Shown here: piece after piece, positions 32,505-43,547 of the stretch
Numbering within the stretch: the stretch's first letter is position 1
Layout of the letters: the number at the start of each line of letters is the position of its first letter
Assembly: GCA_001949185.1 (NCBI GenBank)
Contig: BDGG01000008.1
Coordinates: 1,609,648 to 1,673,647, forward strand
DNA length: 64,000 bases
DNA from: Ramazzottius varieornatus
Taxonomy: Eukaryota > Tardigrada > Eutardigrada > Parachela > Ramazzottiidae
Direction: 5' to 3'
Notes under the pieces: generated by a model
Told to the model about the DNA's origin: nothing
The model's database searches: none
What the model saw: only the letters and a program-made list of their open reading frames with translations
Made by a program: the position numbers and the translations under genes

Positions 32505-33990
32505 ATCCACTGGAAAAAATGCAAATACGGCAACAGGTGAACCGCCTCAAGTCGAGCAAACTCGGTAAACGAAATCGGCGAAAACCTTTTCAACTGGCGC
32601 ACGTGCTCAGCCAATAATACTGGATGCGTGCGTCGCTTAGGAAAATCTTCTCGTCAAGTTCAAAACTCATCTGAGATCTCATTCAATATGTACATAGCGG
32701 TGCACCGCCAGTGATACTGCATAATCTTCCGCTCTCCACGTAGCGCAGGTTGAAACTGATGACTGAGAACCTAGCCTCGAAGGTATAGAAGCGTGGATTT
32801 GCGCCCGAACGGACCAGGAGATCAGTGCCCGAGAACTGAAGTTATGGAAGTTTAGAAGACCAAAATGAACCACTCCACACAACTGGGCGTTTTAAAATGG
32901 AGGCTATTTTGAACAGCTACAAAGCAATTTTCGAGCAGCCGATCTAGAAACTCGACGCGTATGGCGAATGAAGCAATCGTCATGTCACAAGTGCGCATGT
33001 CAGCCATCTGAACGAAATGGACACCTGCGACGTTATTCCCGTCACGTTATTTTGAAGGCAACTGTCAAGATCGCATCTGGTGTTGCTCCATTCACAGCTC
33101 TTTTTGTGCAGATATGACAAGGCCGCACCACTCAGCTGGTAAAGAACAGACCTTGCGTTTGACAAAGCGCTAATTGCATCGGCCCGAAATATATGACGGA
33201 AAGGTCCCGTCTGACTTTCGCAGCTGTGCTGCTGCTGTTGGGACCAACCTTCTTAATTATTCCAACAACCATCTTCCAGTATTTCAACAACGTCACAAGT
33301 ATATGCGTGTATCTGCTAACCAGCTGGACAAAACAGAAACTTGATAGACGTGCATGAAGCTTCGTAAACTGCTGTCGTTCAGCTGTGTTCCTCATGTTTG
33401 ATTGAAATGTACGTCAAGTTGGAATGTCTAAGCAAATTATGAAGTACCACATGTGCCGTCGATTATCGTATGTGCACCGGAATGGGTAGGTTTGCGTCCA
33501 AGGTTTTCAGCAACAAGGAAGTTACGTACAGCAGTTACAAATTTTAAACCCGAGCTTCGGTAAAGCAGGTTTTTCTTGATTCTGAAGATGTTCGGCCGGC
33601 AGAAGCATAGGAAAAAGGAACCGGTGAGATGCATATGGTTACTTAAAGTAAGCGGCGCAGATGCCAGCATTGCCAGCATCTGCCTGGCTGTTGTTCGCTA
33701 TTGCCCGGTTTCAGGGATCCCCTCCTCAGAGTCCCTTATCCTACGCACATATTTCCACGCCTACCTCATAAATTAGCTGTTAAGTTAGATTCTGTCTCCA
33801 TGTCCAGGTGTAAACGTCCGATGTATTAATTAGCGAACGTGAGAATAAAGCTTGACACCTGCAATCCTGCATTCAGGCGTGGCATTGCTTTGAAAGCCTA
33901 ACGGAACTGACGCAGCTGGTCATGACTGTACAGACCGCAGAAAGAGCGTGGCCAAATCCGGTACGCTACTCGCTGCCACTGTACGAATCT
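32505..33990. other. Intergenic, small ORFs only
   Basis: Contains one hairpin repeat copy (32590-32640). A 54-codon ATG frame at 33193-33357 (+) has a hydrophobic core (FAAVLLLLGPTFLIIP) but nothing else in its favour. No domain was recognised on either strand. Confidence 0.4.
32590..32642. repeat. GTGGCGCAC hairpin repeat, intergenic
   Basis: CAACTGGCGCACGTGC and GCGTGCGTCGCTTAGG arms, moderately decayed. Confidence 0.7.
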
Positions 33991-33999
33991 TGCCTCCGT

Positions 34000-34037
34000 A
34001 TATAAACCAGTCTGGAACATCTTCCGCGTATCAGTCG
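34000..34037 (+). promoter_or_regulatory. TATA box and initiator of the Id/emc gene
   Basis: TATAAA at 34001-34006 is followed 25-31 bp downstream by an arthropod-style initiator (ATCAGTCG, A+1 near 34033). Spacing is ideal for RNA polymerase II initiation about 155 bp upstream of the ATG at 34188. Confidence 0.6.
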
Positions 34038-34187
34038 CTCCTTCATTAATCTGGAACTTCGAAGTCCTACAGGCTCAATTTTTTCCCCTGCTTTCTTGCC
34101 GTCCTGTAAATATCTTGCTGCAAACCTTTGGATGATACATTGGAAATTTCTGCGGAGTGATTGCAGATTCCCATTGTAGACGCTAAC

Positions 34188-34517
34188 ATGAAGGCCATGG
34201 TCATGCCCATATGCAAACCTCGTCCCGTTTCACCGCGCAAGGTATTCAAGTGCCAAGGAATAATCCGGAAGTCACGGAGATTTATCGAAGAAGGCGAAGA
34301 GATTGAAACCATGGAACTGCTCTTCCAGAAGCTGCTGTACATGATCCCTACCCTGCCCAAGGACCGCGAAGTCTCCCGTCTCGAGATCCTCCAACACGTC
34401 ATCGAGTACATCCAGGATCTCGAATTCCAAGTCCAGTCCCACCCTGATGCCGGAAACCTTTGTTCTGGATTGACCTATCTGAGAATATCGCTGCAAAGTA
34501 ACTCTTCTCACTGCTGA
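34188..34517 (+). CDS. emc: Id/extramacrochaetae-type HLH protein
   Basis: 109 codons, single exon, first in-frame ATG at 34188. Helix-loop-helix: METMELLFQKLL-type helix 1 (ETMELLFQKLLYMIPTLP), loop KDREVS, helix 2 RLEILQHVIEYIQDLEFQV. No basic DNA-binding region precedes helix 1; an acidic EEGEEIE sits there instead. This is diagnostic of Id proteins, which heterodimerise with E/Daughterless-type bHLH factors and block DNA binding. The RLEILQHVIxYIxDL block is nearly identical to vertebrate Id and fly emc. Gene symbol by homology. Confidence 0.9.
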   Translation: MKAMVMPICKPRPVSPRKVFKCQGIIRKSRRFIEEGEEIETMELLFQKLLYMIPTLPKDREVSRLEILQHVIEYIQDLEFQVQSHPDAGNLCSGLTYLRISLQSNSSHC

Positions 34518-35208
34518 TTCCCGAATATTCATTTTTTACCCTGTGATGCTCGAGCGACATAGAAAATGTACACGGAAGTACGCCTGATCAAAGCTTTGGT
34601 CTGCTTGTGATAAAGCGTTAATTCTGGTTTTGTGGTTTGACTTGGCTTACTGAATCCCTTCTGGCAATACTGTGCTTTGCCTAATTTATTACTACTTAAT
34701 TTGAAAATACCCCAGGTTTTGGGACTTCAGAAAAAGCCGAATGATCAACCATCAAAATTCGACCAATTCTGTCTCACCCAGTTTTCTAATGGATACGCGG
34801 TCGGGTACTCGAACATTACCTCCTGAGCCGTTAGAAGAGCGAATATAATGGTGGAGATTACACCTGAGCGCGTACTGATATAAGTTAGAGAGTAGTGGTG
34901 CCGACGGAAGTGAAATTACAGATGGCAGCACTGCCAGTCGGGACTCCGAACTGCACGTCGAAGTACGTTTGCTTGCATTAGATTCTGGGTCTTTGTAGTG
35001 TAATTCTCGGAACTGAATAAGCAGCCCTTCCAGATACATCAATGATTCTACGCTCAAACGAATGAACTGCATCGAACGGCAGACAGAACAAGACTATCGT
35101 ACTGTAGACGAAGAAAATTGCTATCGAAACGGTGTATGAATGATGCTCTCAAAGCATCAAACTGGATACCACGTGGTAAGAAAGTAAAGGAACGATTGAT
35201 ATTAGAGC
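34518..35208. other. Intergenic, convergent region
   Basis: Lies between the Id gene (+) and the receptor gene (-). A 320-bp open frame on the minus strand (34752-35072) has no recognisable domain and does not encode any part of a kinase-homology or cyclase domain. Confidence 0.4.
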
Positions 35209-35539
35209 TAGCCCTGCAACGAGCCTTACGTTCTGCATTTTACTCCAGTGCAGTGCACTTTCAGTTAAGGGAATTTGAGAATAGTCCGGCGGAGTATACT
35301 CTTTCCGAAAAGAATAGTAAAATCAGTTTTTCTCGCATTTTTTGAACGGTTTCTATTGTTTTCGATCGGATCTCCGCAAAACAACCATGTTTGCTATGTA
35401 TCTGTTATTTATTTCCGTTCAGCACGGTGCGGCTGCGGAAGATCAGAATTGTCAAATGCAGTGCAGTACAGTTGCAGTTTCCGGAGACTGGATGCAGTGC
35501 AGATGCAGCACGGGTTTTAGCTACTGCTGCTGGGCTGTA
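35209..35539. mobile_element. MITE, GCAGTGCAGT-rich family, copy 1
   Basis: Starts TAGCCCTGCAACG and ends CTGCTGCTGGGCTGTA, and aligns end to end with copy 2 at 42902-43293. Shared blocks include AGTAAAATNAG..TTTT, AAAACAAC and the GTGCAGT/TGCAGTGCAG repeats. Non-coding. Its ends are less perfect than those of copy 2, and no clean target duplication is seen. The stop codon of the neighbouring receptor lies inside it. Confidence 0.75.
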
Positions 35540-38525
35540 ATTGACGTACTCTGCATAATGACCTTTCCATTGTGCAAGCTTGGAACTTCCTTGCTGAAGA
35601 GCTTGATTTGGTTTCCCTCTTCCAGTTTCCACCAATCGTAATAATAGACTTCTGTCCTGCAAGCGGACGTGGAATATATTAGACAACATAGATCTGCTCT
35701 TTGGTGGCCGCGGCCGGCCTATATCTTGTGTCGAACAGGACGGTTGTTTTTGAGAATTGCATGCCCTAATGCATAATGCATTGGTGTGCAACACCAGATG
35801 GCGCCATTTACAGTAACTGAGTACGCGGACGGGGTCCGGTTTTTGCCCTATTGTCTCTTTGTCTAATTAACTGACGGTACTAACCTCCATCTACGAAACG
35901 CCCAGACGAAAGCAACAGGTACCAAAAGACCTAACGCAACAAGGCCGACGTGATCTGCCAATTGCAAGGAAAACCTCTTTAGCGACTTCGGGTTCGCAGA
36001 TCACGAGGGACCATTCACACCATGTCACGCGCCGATCACAATACCAATGTATTTATGTCATAGCTGAGACTCTCGACTCTCTACAATGTATCGGGAAAAA
36101 GGCGAAGGACCACTTCCAAGCGCCACAGAAAATCCATTGATACCGTAATCGGCGAATGACATGGTCTGAATGGTCCTTCTTCAGTCCGATAAAGCGAGGC
36201 TTCACCGGCTTCAGTCGCTGCCGATCTCAAAGCCATCGGACATAACAGAAACTGCCCTTACTGTCAAGGTACAATTCCTCTGAGCAAAAGTCGATATATC
36301 CGCATTTTGGTCGATTTGGTGGTGGAAAAGCATAACCGTACCACTCGGTCGACGAATTGGTTGATACCAACCCAATCTGCTTGCGCAACGCGTCATGTTT
36401 CCACACAGGCTGCAAAGTATTGATAGCGAAAATGCATTATATGCAAAACAAGCGCATTATTACGTATGTAATTACGTCAATACCTGGAAATTTCCGGAAA
36501 AGTTATCAAACCGGCAGAAGTATGAGTTTCTCAGGCGATAGGCGAGATGGTCTATGCTGACATCTCGAGTTTCCAGATGAAAAGTCCGGTTTATCAGGGA
36601 TCTGTACAGATCTTTAGTGAAAAATCCCTCAGGATGATTGTGCTCCAGCTCCTGCAACACCTGTAATAAAATACATTATCGTATCGCAACGATAATTGCT
36701 TTGGTTCCAATGCCAACCTGCAAGAGAGCCGAAGCTGCTTCGAATGCAGAGAACCCAACGTCATTCATCTGCAAGGAGAAAACTGTGCACGCTGAATTTT
36801 CGCACATGCATTGTTCTCCTCCTTGATTCTTTGTTCCGATTTAGCCACTTCCCGAATGATATTGCTGGAGTTATGGCTGAACCGCCTGTGTTGTGTGCCG
36901 GGATACATTTGTACCTTGTCGTCCTTGCCGAATGTATAGTTGTATGTCTCTAAAGCGATACGTGCGGCCTCCGTGAAGACCGCGGTGCTGTGGAGCCGGT
37001 ACGAGTAGTCGAAGCGCACGAAGATCAAAGGCTGGAAAATCTGCTCATTCACCTTTGAAAAAAATCAGCTAATAAATCATCAGCTGAGTTGCATGTGTCA
37101 TCGTGTTGCAGACTAGGTGGGTCAGCACGTACCGTATCAGGAGGGTCGTTGGTTTCATCCAGAATATCCACGTGATGGAAGAACAAACACGATTGCAGGA
37201 AAAAGAACACCTGTTCCACATGAAAGTTGGGACCGATGGTTCAAACTTGATTTTGAAGCATTTGTGCAACGTTGCTCTTCTAATGCGTTGTTGAATCTGC
37301 TTACGAAAGTTCCATCTGTCATATTCAGACGATGTGCCGTTATCTGAAAAGTGAACCACAGTAGATGATGCTACGGGCACATCGGATCCGGAGTTGGTTA
37401 GGACGAAGTTTTAAGATCAAAATGGTTTTAGACGATGACACGGATTACTTTCGGTGATCTTACCATAATTTTGCGAACGATATCTTCTCGGGTTTCCAAG
37501 ATGATTACACGTGAAAGACGCTTTGCTTTCAACAGCATCGTTTCATATTCTGGCAATCGCACAGAATCGATATCCTGATAGGATACGGTGAAGTTTTGTG
37601 AAGTCATCAACAGGCTCTTGATGCCACGCCCGATCACTCCAAAATATGCCGCCAGATTCAGGTAGTTGAACAGGCTCTCGCACAAAACACTGATTGTCGT
37701 CAGAGAATACTGCTCCAGAAACATCTTCAGCGCAGGAACTTGCCCACTTTTTCCACTTGGTCCGAAGGAAATGAAAGTTGGATAGCGCTGCTTATTCATC
37801 AAAAATGTATCGGATGAAGTGCTGAAAAATATCTAAACCTAACACCGAAGTTTCGATGGAAGAATAAAAGTACCGTACCTTGCAATCAATACCACGTTCA
37901 TTTCTAAGAACCGACCAAACGTAATACTGTATCTAATATGTGGGAAGTGGTTAGATAAATTAAACCAGACCGTTACTGTATCTCATGTGGCGCACATTCT
38001 TACTGTTAATATTGGCTGTGAGCGTGCGCCACTTGGGAAAACGGTCTGGCCAAATCATTTTTCCACGGTCGAAAGTCGACTACAATGTTTTTGCAGATAG
38101 AAAGGCCTTTTGCCTGAACCAAACAACGAAAATATGCACTATCTACCTCGTGCAAAGTCCGCCAGGTTCATCATTTCCAAACTACAGCCGGGAGCCAGCA
38201 AAACGGTCGGACCATCGTGACTGTCCAGCAAGTCGAAAAGTTTCCCGGCTACATCCAACATGTCAGCTCCTGCGGCAGCACAATCTTTGACATTCTTTTG
38301 ATACAAAACATGCTTTCTCGTCCTCGCAGATAATTCCGGGTACATTGTCGAAGCTCGTCGGAAGGCTAAGTCATACATGGGCGAAGTGGCGTAATATCCG
38401 TAACTGGGGTCTTCTCCAAGAACTAATATTACGATGTTTATAAGCTGGTTACTCGCTGAGTTAGTGGTCCTTGGAACTGCCACCACCAAAAGCACCAGTT
38501 TGAAGATCGACAAGATCGAATTCAT
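35521..38525 (-). CDS. Natriuretic-peptide-receptor / receptor guanylyl cyclase-like receptor, short cytoplasmic tail
   Basis: Exon 1 is 38525-38147: signal MNSILSIFKLVLLVVAV and ANF-receptor N-lobe. A micro-exon near 37903-37879 is likely, then about 37820-37464, 37343-37305, 37210-37133, 37052-36915, 36768-36718, 36660-36484, 36409-36262, TM exon 35954-35885 and last exon 35656-35521. Typical family segments are LLAPGCSLEMMNLADFAR, RYPTFISFGPSGKSGQ, AHRLNMTDGTFVFFFLQ, the juxtamembrane Cys loop PPPNRPKCGYIDFC, TM GLVALGLLVPVAFVWAF, and the cytosolic YYYDWWKLEEGNQIKLF that normally leads into the kinase-homology domain. The frame then ends at a TAG in MITE sequence. No kinase-like or cyclase domain follows. 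Length about 530 aa, like NPR-C clearance receptors. Confidence 0.8.
37983..38042. repeat. GTGGCGCAC hairpin repeat, receptor-gene intron 1
   Basis: CATGTGGCGCACATTC and GCGTGCGCCACTTGGG arms. Confidence 0.85.
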
Positions 38526-38688
38526 CCTTGAACGCCTCTGATCAGTGCGAAGAAGCCAGAAATCCAGAAAAACGTTGTGTCAGAAGTAAATACTAATCTT
38601 TGGCTTCCATGTCGTCCATCCAAAGTATTATCAAGAGCGAGGTGCGTCGGTTCATCCTGTGTGTTTGTACAAGACCAACTGGATCCAA

Positions 38689-38922
38689 CTAGATACTAGG
38701 TCTCGATTTGTATCTGACGCCCATGGGAAGTCGGTCGAAAACGATTGAGACGTTGTGCGTCAGTCCTCTGCCTAATACAGGATATAGTGAACAGCGATAA
38801 AGGTTTTTATCTGTGCTCGAAAGGGAAGTGGAAAACAGACGGGTTGCGTTCCTGTAACACCATGTTACGGGAGGCGCTTGAGATAAAACGGTTTTTGTCA
38901 CAAAAGCGGCTCTAATTGACAT
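38689..38922 (-). CDS. Possible small mitochondrial protein
   Basis: 77 codons from the ATG at 38922. The N-terminus MSIRAAFVTKTVLSQAPPVT followed by RNATRLFSTSLSS looks like a mitochondrial presequence (Arg-rich, RxFSTS cleavage-like). The rest (LYRCSLYPVLGRGL, DRLPMGVRYKSRP) has no recognised domain. Short and unsupported otherwise. Confidence 0.3.
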   Translation of the reverse strand: MSIRAAFVTKTVLSQAPPVTWCYRNATRLFSTSLSSTDKNLYRCSLYPVLGRGLTHNVSIVFDRLPMGVRYKSRPSI

Positions 38923-39030
38923 TCGTAACTGCAACGATCGGATAAAAGAATATCATTGCCCAGATTGGCATGAAGTGCAAATAGCGATTTGCGCGACAAA
39001 GTGCAGGAAGCAGTATTTTCATTTGTACCC

Positions 39031-40640
39031 GGCGGATGCGGTCGCCGTTAAAAGTAGCTATCAGTTCAGCAACCCATATCTTTTGATAGGTATCAAAACA
39101 AAAGCCCAGCAGTTTGTGTAGCCATCAATTCAGCAATCATTTGGTTTGTGTAGCTATGAAAACTACTACCGGGGTGGGTTGATTAATGGCGTAAAATGTA
39201 CAATAGAACAGTAATGTCGCAAACGTGGAACAACGATGTCAACGCTGATTGGAGCAAAGGCTGGAAACGCGAACACGCCCATCGAATCGCATGACGTCTT
39301 AGCAGCAGGAAACAGGAAAAGAAGAGCAGTCAGAAGGACAGGACAATCGGCGGAGAAGACGCCAGGAATACTCGAGGCTTCTTCACGTGGCCTGCAACGA
39401 AACAGACAGTCAGTCAATCGGTGAATGAGCTGATGGCCCTTCATCAACTCAAGTTTTATTTTCGAGTTTTGTGAAAATAAAACTCGAGTTGATTTAGCAG
39501 TCTATTGATCGGACCACTCACACCGTTTTTCAACTCACCCTGCTACTACCTACATGTTTTTTTACCTACTTATCCAACTTTAAACATGTAGCCTCGCTTT
39601 TTACCTACATCATAACAGTCTATTTCTACGTGCGCCGTCACTAGTGATGTTCTAATATGGGTTAATGAGATCTAATATAATAAAAACAAATATCCGCCGT
39701 CCATCAAAGTTCTAATAAGTGACCACTACTATAGTAAAACGTCACCTGATTTAATAAAATATTACTACAGTAGAACTTTCGGGGGTTTGTTTTTAAAATA
39801 TATTTTAATATCGGAGAGCTCGACGGAAGATCTAAAGATTCAGAATCATAACCATCAGATCAGCAAAAATACTGTAGTACAGCCTGCACCCTGCACCTGC
39901 ACACTGTAACATGGCCGATTGAAGTGCCAGACTGTATGCAGGTGCACGATGTACAAGGGTATCTATTCTGCAGTAGCCCTACTGTACTGCTGTGGAGGCA
40001 TCATCATGGTGTGGCGCACTTTATAAGGCGTGGTGGCACATCGAGAAGCCAACGCACGCGCATCAGAACTCAGCAAATCAACCAGTTTTTCGAATCAGCG
40101 GTAGCGTTAACCCGTATTAAAATTTATTTTACTATGGATGATGGACAACTTAATAATAATAAAATATGGCATTTCCGGTTTCAAGCTACTAAAATATAAA
40201 TATTGGAATGCAATGCCCAATTCTGTTTACTAAATATTACTAAATATAGTAGATGCTAAAAACATCTACTATCATCTACTTTAATATAATATTACTATAT
40301 TAGAACATCACTAGCCGTCACATGCAAGTATGGAACCGTTAGTCATGACGTCATCGCACTGGCGAGTTAGACCGACGAAATGATCACGCCCACCAGTTTT
40401 CTGCTTTCCTTTGTTAGGAGGCAAGTAAAAACCGACTGTTTCGATGTAGGCAAAATTTGAGCCTACATGTTTACATGGACCCATGTGCCTACATGTGCCC
40501 AATAAGTAGGTGTAAAATCATGTACAGTAGGTTGCACTTGTGATGGCTACACAAACCAATAGATTGTTGAATCGATAGCTATCAAAACATGTAGCTACGT
40601 GATTCAATAGCTCCCTAGAACGGTGACCGCATTTGCCGCC
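39031..40640. mobile_element. About 1.6-kb inverted-repeat element, host of a nested MITE
   Basis: Ends are related inverted repeats: left GGCGGATGCGGTCGCCGTT at 39031, right arm at about 40616-40640 with the same core (ATGCGGTC.CCGTT). Just inside both ends lie inverted subterminal repeats built on GTAGCTAT, TATCAAAACA and TTGTGTAGCCATCA. No transposase is visible. The middle is interrupted by the hAT-type MITE at 39642-40313. Confidence 0.55.
39642..40313. mobile_element. hAT-type MITE with perfect 8-bp target duplication
   Basis: Terminal inverted repeat TAGTGATGTTCTAATAT at the left is matched by ATATTAGAACATCACTA at the right. The exact octamer GCCGTCAC occurs immediately outside both ends (39634-39641 and 40314-40321), an 8-bp duplication as made by hAT transposases. 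672 bp, AT-rich, no coding capacity. Confidence 0.9.
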
Positions 40641-41812
40641 CATTTTTATACTTTCAGACCACCAAGGTAACATAGTCGTCTTCTAGAGAAAGGACAGCTT
40701 TCAAAAAACTTTGACAGTACAGTTCCACACTTCCTTCAGATATTCCAGAATGTCGCGCGATCTTGCCCACAGGTATGCCTTCGCTGCCGAGACGAAGACG
40801 ACGAATTGATATTCAGGACGAGATTTATATGATATTTTGCGATAAATCTTTCGGTATTGATATTTCGTTTTCGATATGAAATACGTATCGATATTCGATA
40901 TGCTAGGTTCCTGATATCCCATTTTCGATATATCTAATTTTATTGCAGTGATATACGGGGTAGAGAACGTAATTCGGGCATAGCGATTTTCGCATCATAA
41001 TTCAGGCAAATTTTTTCTCAGCTCCTGCTGGGCTGCTGCATGTACTGACGTGTATATTGTTTCCAAGCTCCAAACAGGTTTGGGAACAAAGAAAGTTTGT
41101 AAGTCAGAAGAATCTGTCGTGACAGAGAAACGGGTCTGCCCAACTCAGCCAACCAAAGTCTGTCGTCACTCACCTAGGTACGACAACTGTTTAGTTCGCC
41201 GCAGCAAAGATGGCTACATGTCCATGATGTAATACGGACGAGGCTGCGCTGCTAGCGCGACCCCGAACCGGTGCATTGATTCCCGATTTCTCCATTGCTA
41301 GTTTGCTGTTCGCCGACATATCAGGGATATATCCACACAACGTGATGTGATATTTTCAGTTAATGAAACTATTCATGATAGGTCGTCTGGTCGCATCGAT
41401 GGGTGACGTCGATACGGCTAGACTCGAGGTGGTACACAGTCTGGGTGTGACAACAAGGAGGAAGTGACGGCTCGGTACATCAGCCTTCCACCTGTTCCTC
41501 TGAGCTGCACCGGTCCCGTCAGCGAGCTCAGACCCTTTTCTATTAAGAAATGAAAACAGAAGAGCATGAAGGATGGGATGACAGGTGAGCAATTCGCAAG
41601 ATGCAAAAGGCGCGAGTGAAACTATGATTTCAGAATGTTCCATCGAGAAGACTTCACGAACATGTTCATGCGGGTCAATCTCTGCCGGAAAACAGGTGGA
41701 GCTAACACCCGGACGTGGCGAATGACTGGATGGGGTCAGCGAACAAGGAAGCAAAATGGGCTGACCGGCAACAGTACATGACTGTATGCAATGTACATGT
41801 ATTAATACATTG

Positions 41813-42393
41813 GACCTGTTTCGCAAGTCATGTTTTCGGCTTGCACAGCATAAGTATAGGTTTTATGCTGTGCAGTTATCCACGGCTTATGTTTTGCCTA
41901 ATATCGCTGCACAGAACTTGAAATTCTGTGCAAGCGCAATTGATTGTACTATTGCCCACTTTGGTCGAAATTTGAAATTTTGGTGGAGTGGACCGTGATC
42001 AGACCAATCAGCGAATTGGACTTGGCGCGTCAAGTGATCCGAGCTACACGCCTCTCCCACATTGCGCCACTTGACTTCCGCTTTCGTTCCTTCTCGACAT
42101 CCATCATGTGTTCGACCGAAACTAGCATTGAAGTTAGGAAGACATAATTGTCTTCCCGAAACTATTGCCAGAAAAGCGAAAGAAGTCCGGGCTTTATCCA
42201 GTGGAAGGATAAATGAGAGGCCCCGTGAATTCCGATGCCCTGCTGAATTCGCGCGGCCTAATATCCCTTTATGCTAATATTCTGTGCCAGAAGTGAGGAA
42301 ACTGCGAAATGGTTTCTGCACAGAAACTGACACAGTGTAAAATCATGAGATTTCATTCTATTCAGAGCCGAAACATGACTTGCGAAACAGGTC
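41813..42393. mobile_element. Non-autonomous element with 27-bp terminal inverted repeats
   Basis: The left end GACCTGTTTCGCAAGTCATG with following TTTTCGGC is mirrored at 42367-42393, identical except for one T in a run. The inside has further small palindromes (GCACAGCATAAG..TTATGCTGTGC). A degenerate copy of the hairpin repeat sits at about 42026-42072. Target duplication unclear. No transposase. Confidence 0.85.
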
Positions 42394-42652
42394 TGTTGAT
42401 CGCATACACGAACCAAAACAGTCCAGGGAGAACTCGATGTCCGGTCGGGTAATCATAAGAAGTGAAGACGCTTATCATTCGAAAACATGAACCAACATTA
42501 TTGCTAAATATAATAATTTTGGATTATCGTATTCTGCTCAGCTATATCCCCGCCATATTGATATTCCGATATGATATGTTGGCATATCGGATCACTGCGA
42601 TGTGATATATTTCGATAAAATACGATGTATATTATATTGATATTTATTCCAG

Positions 42653-42841
42653 TTGGCTTGGCCGCCCTGTATTCGTGGGCTGGCGGCAGATGACTACCGG
42701 AAACCGAACGATGCTGGGGCTGATCAATGTGTCTACTTCGACCTCGATAATAATCGATCTCGATTCAGTTCTTTCGAGGTTTGCGCTAAAAAATGCTCGG
42801 CTTCGCATCACCCATTTTGTCGACGAAAATTTGCCCGCTGA
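42653..42841 (+). CDS. Kunitz-like cysteine-rich fragment
   Basis: An open exon-like frame after an acceptor-like site (TATTCCAG, 42650) reads WPPCIRGLAADDYRKPNDAG, then QCVYFDLDNNRSRFSSFEVC and AKKC. The spacing of F..N..RF.SFE.C...C fits the second half of a Kunitz/BPTI inhibitor domain, with some expected cysteines missing. No partner exon or signal peptide was found, and the surroundings are transposon-rich, so it is probably an exon remnant. Confidence 0.3.
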   Translation: MAWPPCIRGLAADDYRKPNDAGADQCVYFDLDNNRSRFSSFEVCAKKCSASHHPFCRRKFAR

Positions 42842-42901
42842 AACAGACGATGGATTGGGTGCACAGATAAATGCTTGCAGACTCAGTGCGCGGTTCTAGA
42901 C

Positions 42902-43293
42902 TAGAGCCCTGCAACGTGCAGCACGTTCTGCACTGCACTAAATTTTACTGCAATGCAGTGCAGTTGCAGTCGCCGAAATGGTGGGAAAATGCAGTTGCAG
43001 TGCAGTTGCATTTTTCAGAAAACGAGCACCGTTCGTCACAGTACACTTTTTTTGCCCCAAAACAGTAGTAAAATTAGCTTTTTTCCGCATTTTCTGGCCG
43101 GATTCTACCATTTTTCGGTTAAATCCCCGTAAAACAACGACGTATACAATGTGTTCGACAAGTGTTTCCGTTGGCAGGCAGAAACTCTGGATTTTTAAAT
43201 GCAGTGCAGTACAGTTGCAGTTTGGAAAACAGCAGAAAATTGCAGATGCAGTGCAGAAGCAGCACAGGTTTCAGCTACTGCTGCAGGGCTCTA
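42902..43293. mobile_element. hAT-like MITE, GCAGTGCAGT-rich family, copy 2
   Basis: The ends are TAGAGCCCTGCA...TGCAGGGCTCTA, a 12-bp terminal inverted repeat. Flanks TTCTAGAC (42894-42901) and TTCTAGAT (43294-43301) match at 7 of 8 bases, a decayed 8-bp target duplication typical of hAT. The interior is rich in TGCAGTGCAGTTGCAG subterminal repeats. Non-coding. Confidence 0.85.
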
Positions 43294-43547
43294 TTCTAGA
43301 TACTTAACCCATTGCCGTATAGCGATCGAGATTGTAAAGCGACCGCTGATGTCAGTAAAATCAGAATTTTCAAAGCGAACAAATTTGAACAACTCAGCAC
43401 AATCTTCTTTCATGAGCAATGTGCCGCGACGTTATGTTTCAGACCGATAAACAGTCTAGATTTGCCCACCTCGTTGCTTTGTGCTTACGTACCTGTACTT
43501 CGAGCTTTCGTCAAACCAGACTAGGTATAGCTACGACGTTAAACTTG

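Noticed and set aside
34752-35072. 106-codon minus-strand frame that could have been the missing cytosolic domain of the receptor
   Set aside because: It shows no kinase-homology or cyclase motifs and cannot be joined in phase to the receptor exon by a good splice pair.
39166-39444. 93-codon minus-strand frame with hydrophobic stretches
   Set aside because: It lies inside the inverted-repeat element and has no recognisable family.
41356-41826. 156-codon minus-strand frame
   Set aside because: It has no early ATG, overlaps the terminal inverted repeat of a mobile element, and its composition is Ser/Pro/Cys-rich without domain similarity.
40700-42650. AT-rich ATCGATATTC-like repeats at about 40840-40950 and 42530-42650
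   Set aside because: They look like the same low-complexity repeat type, but I could not define borders or a target duplication.
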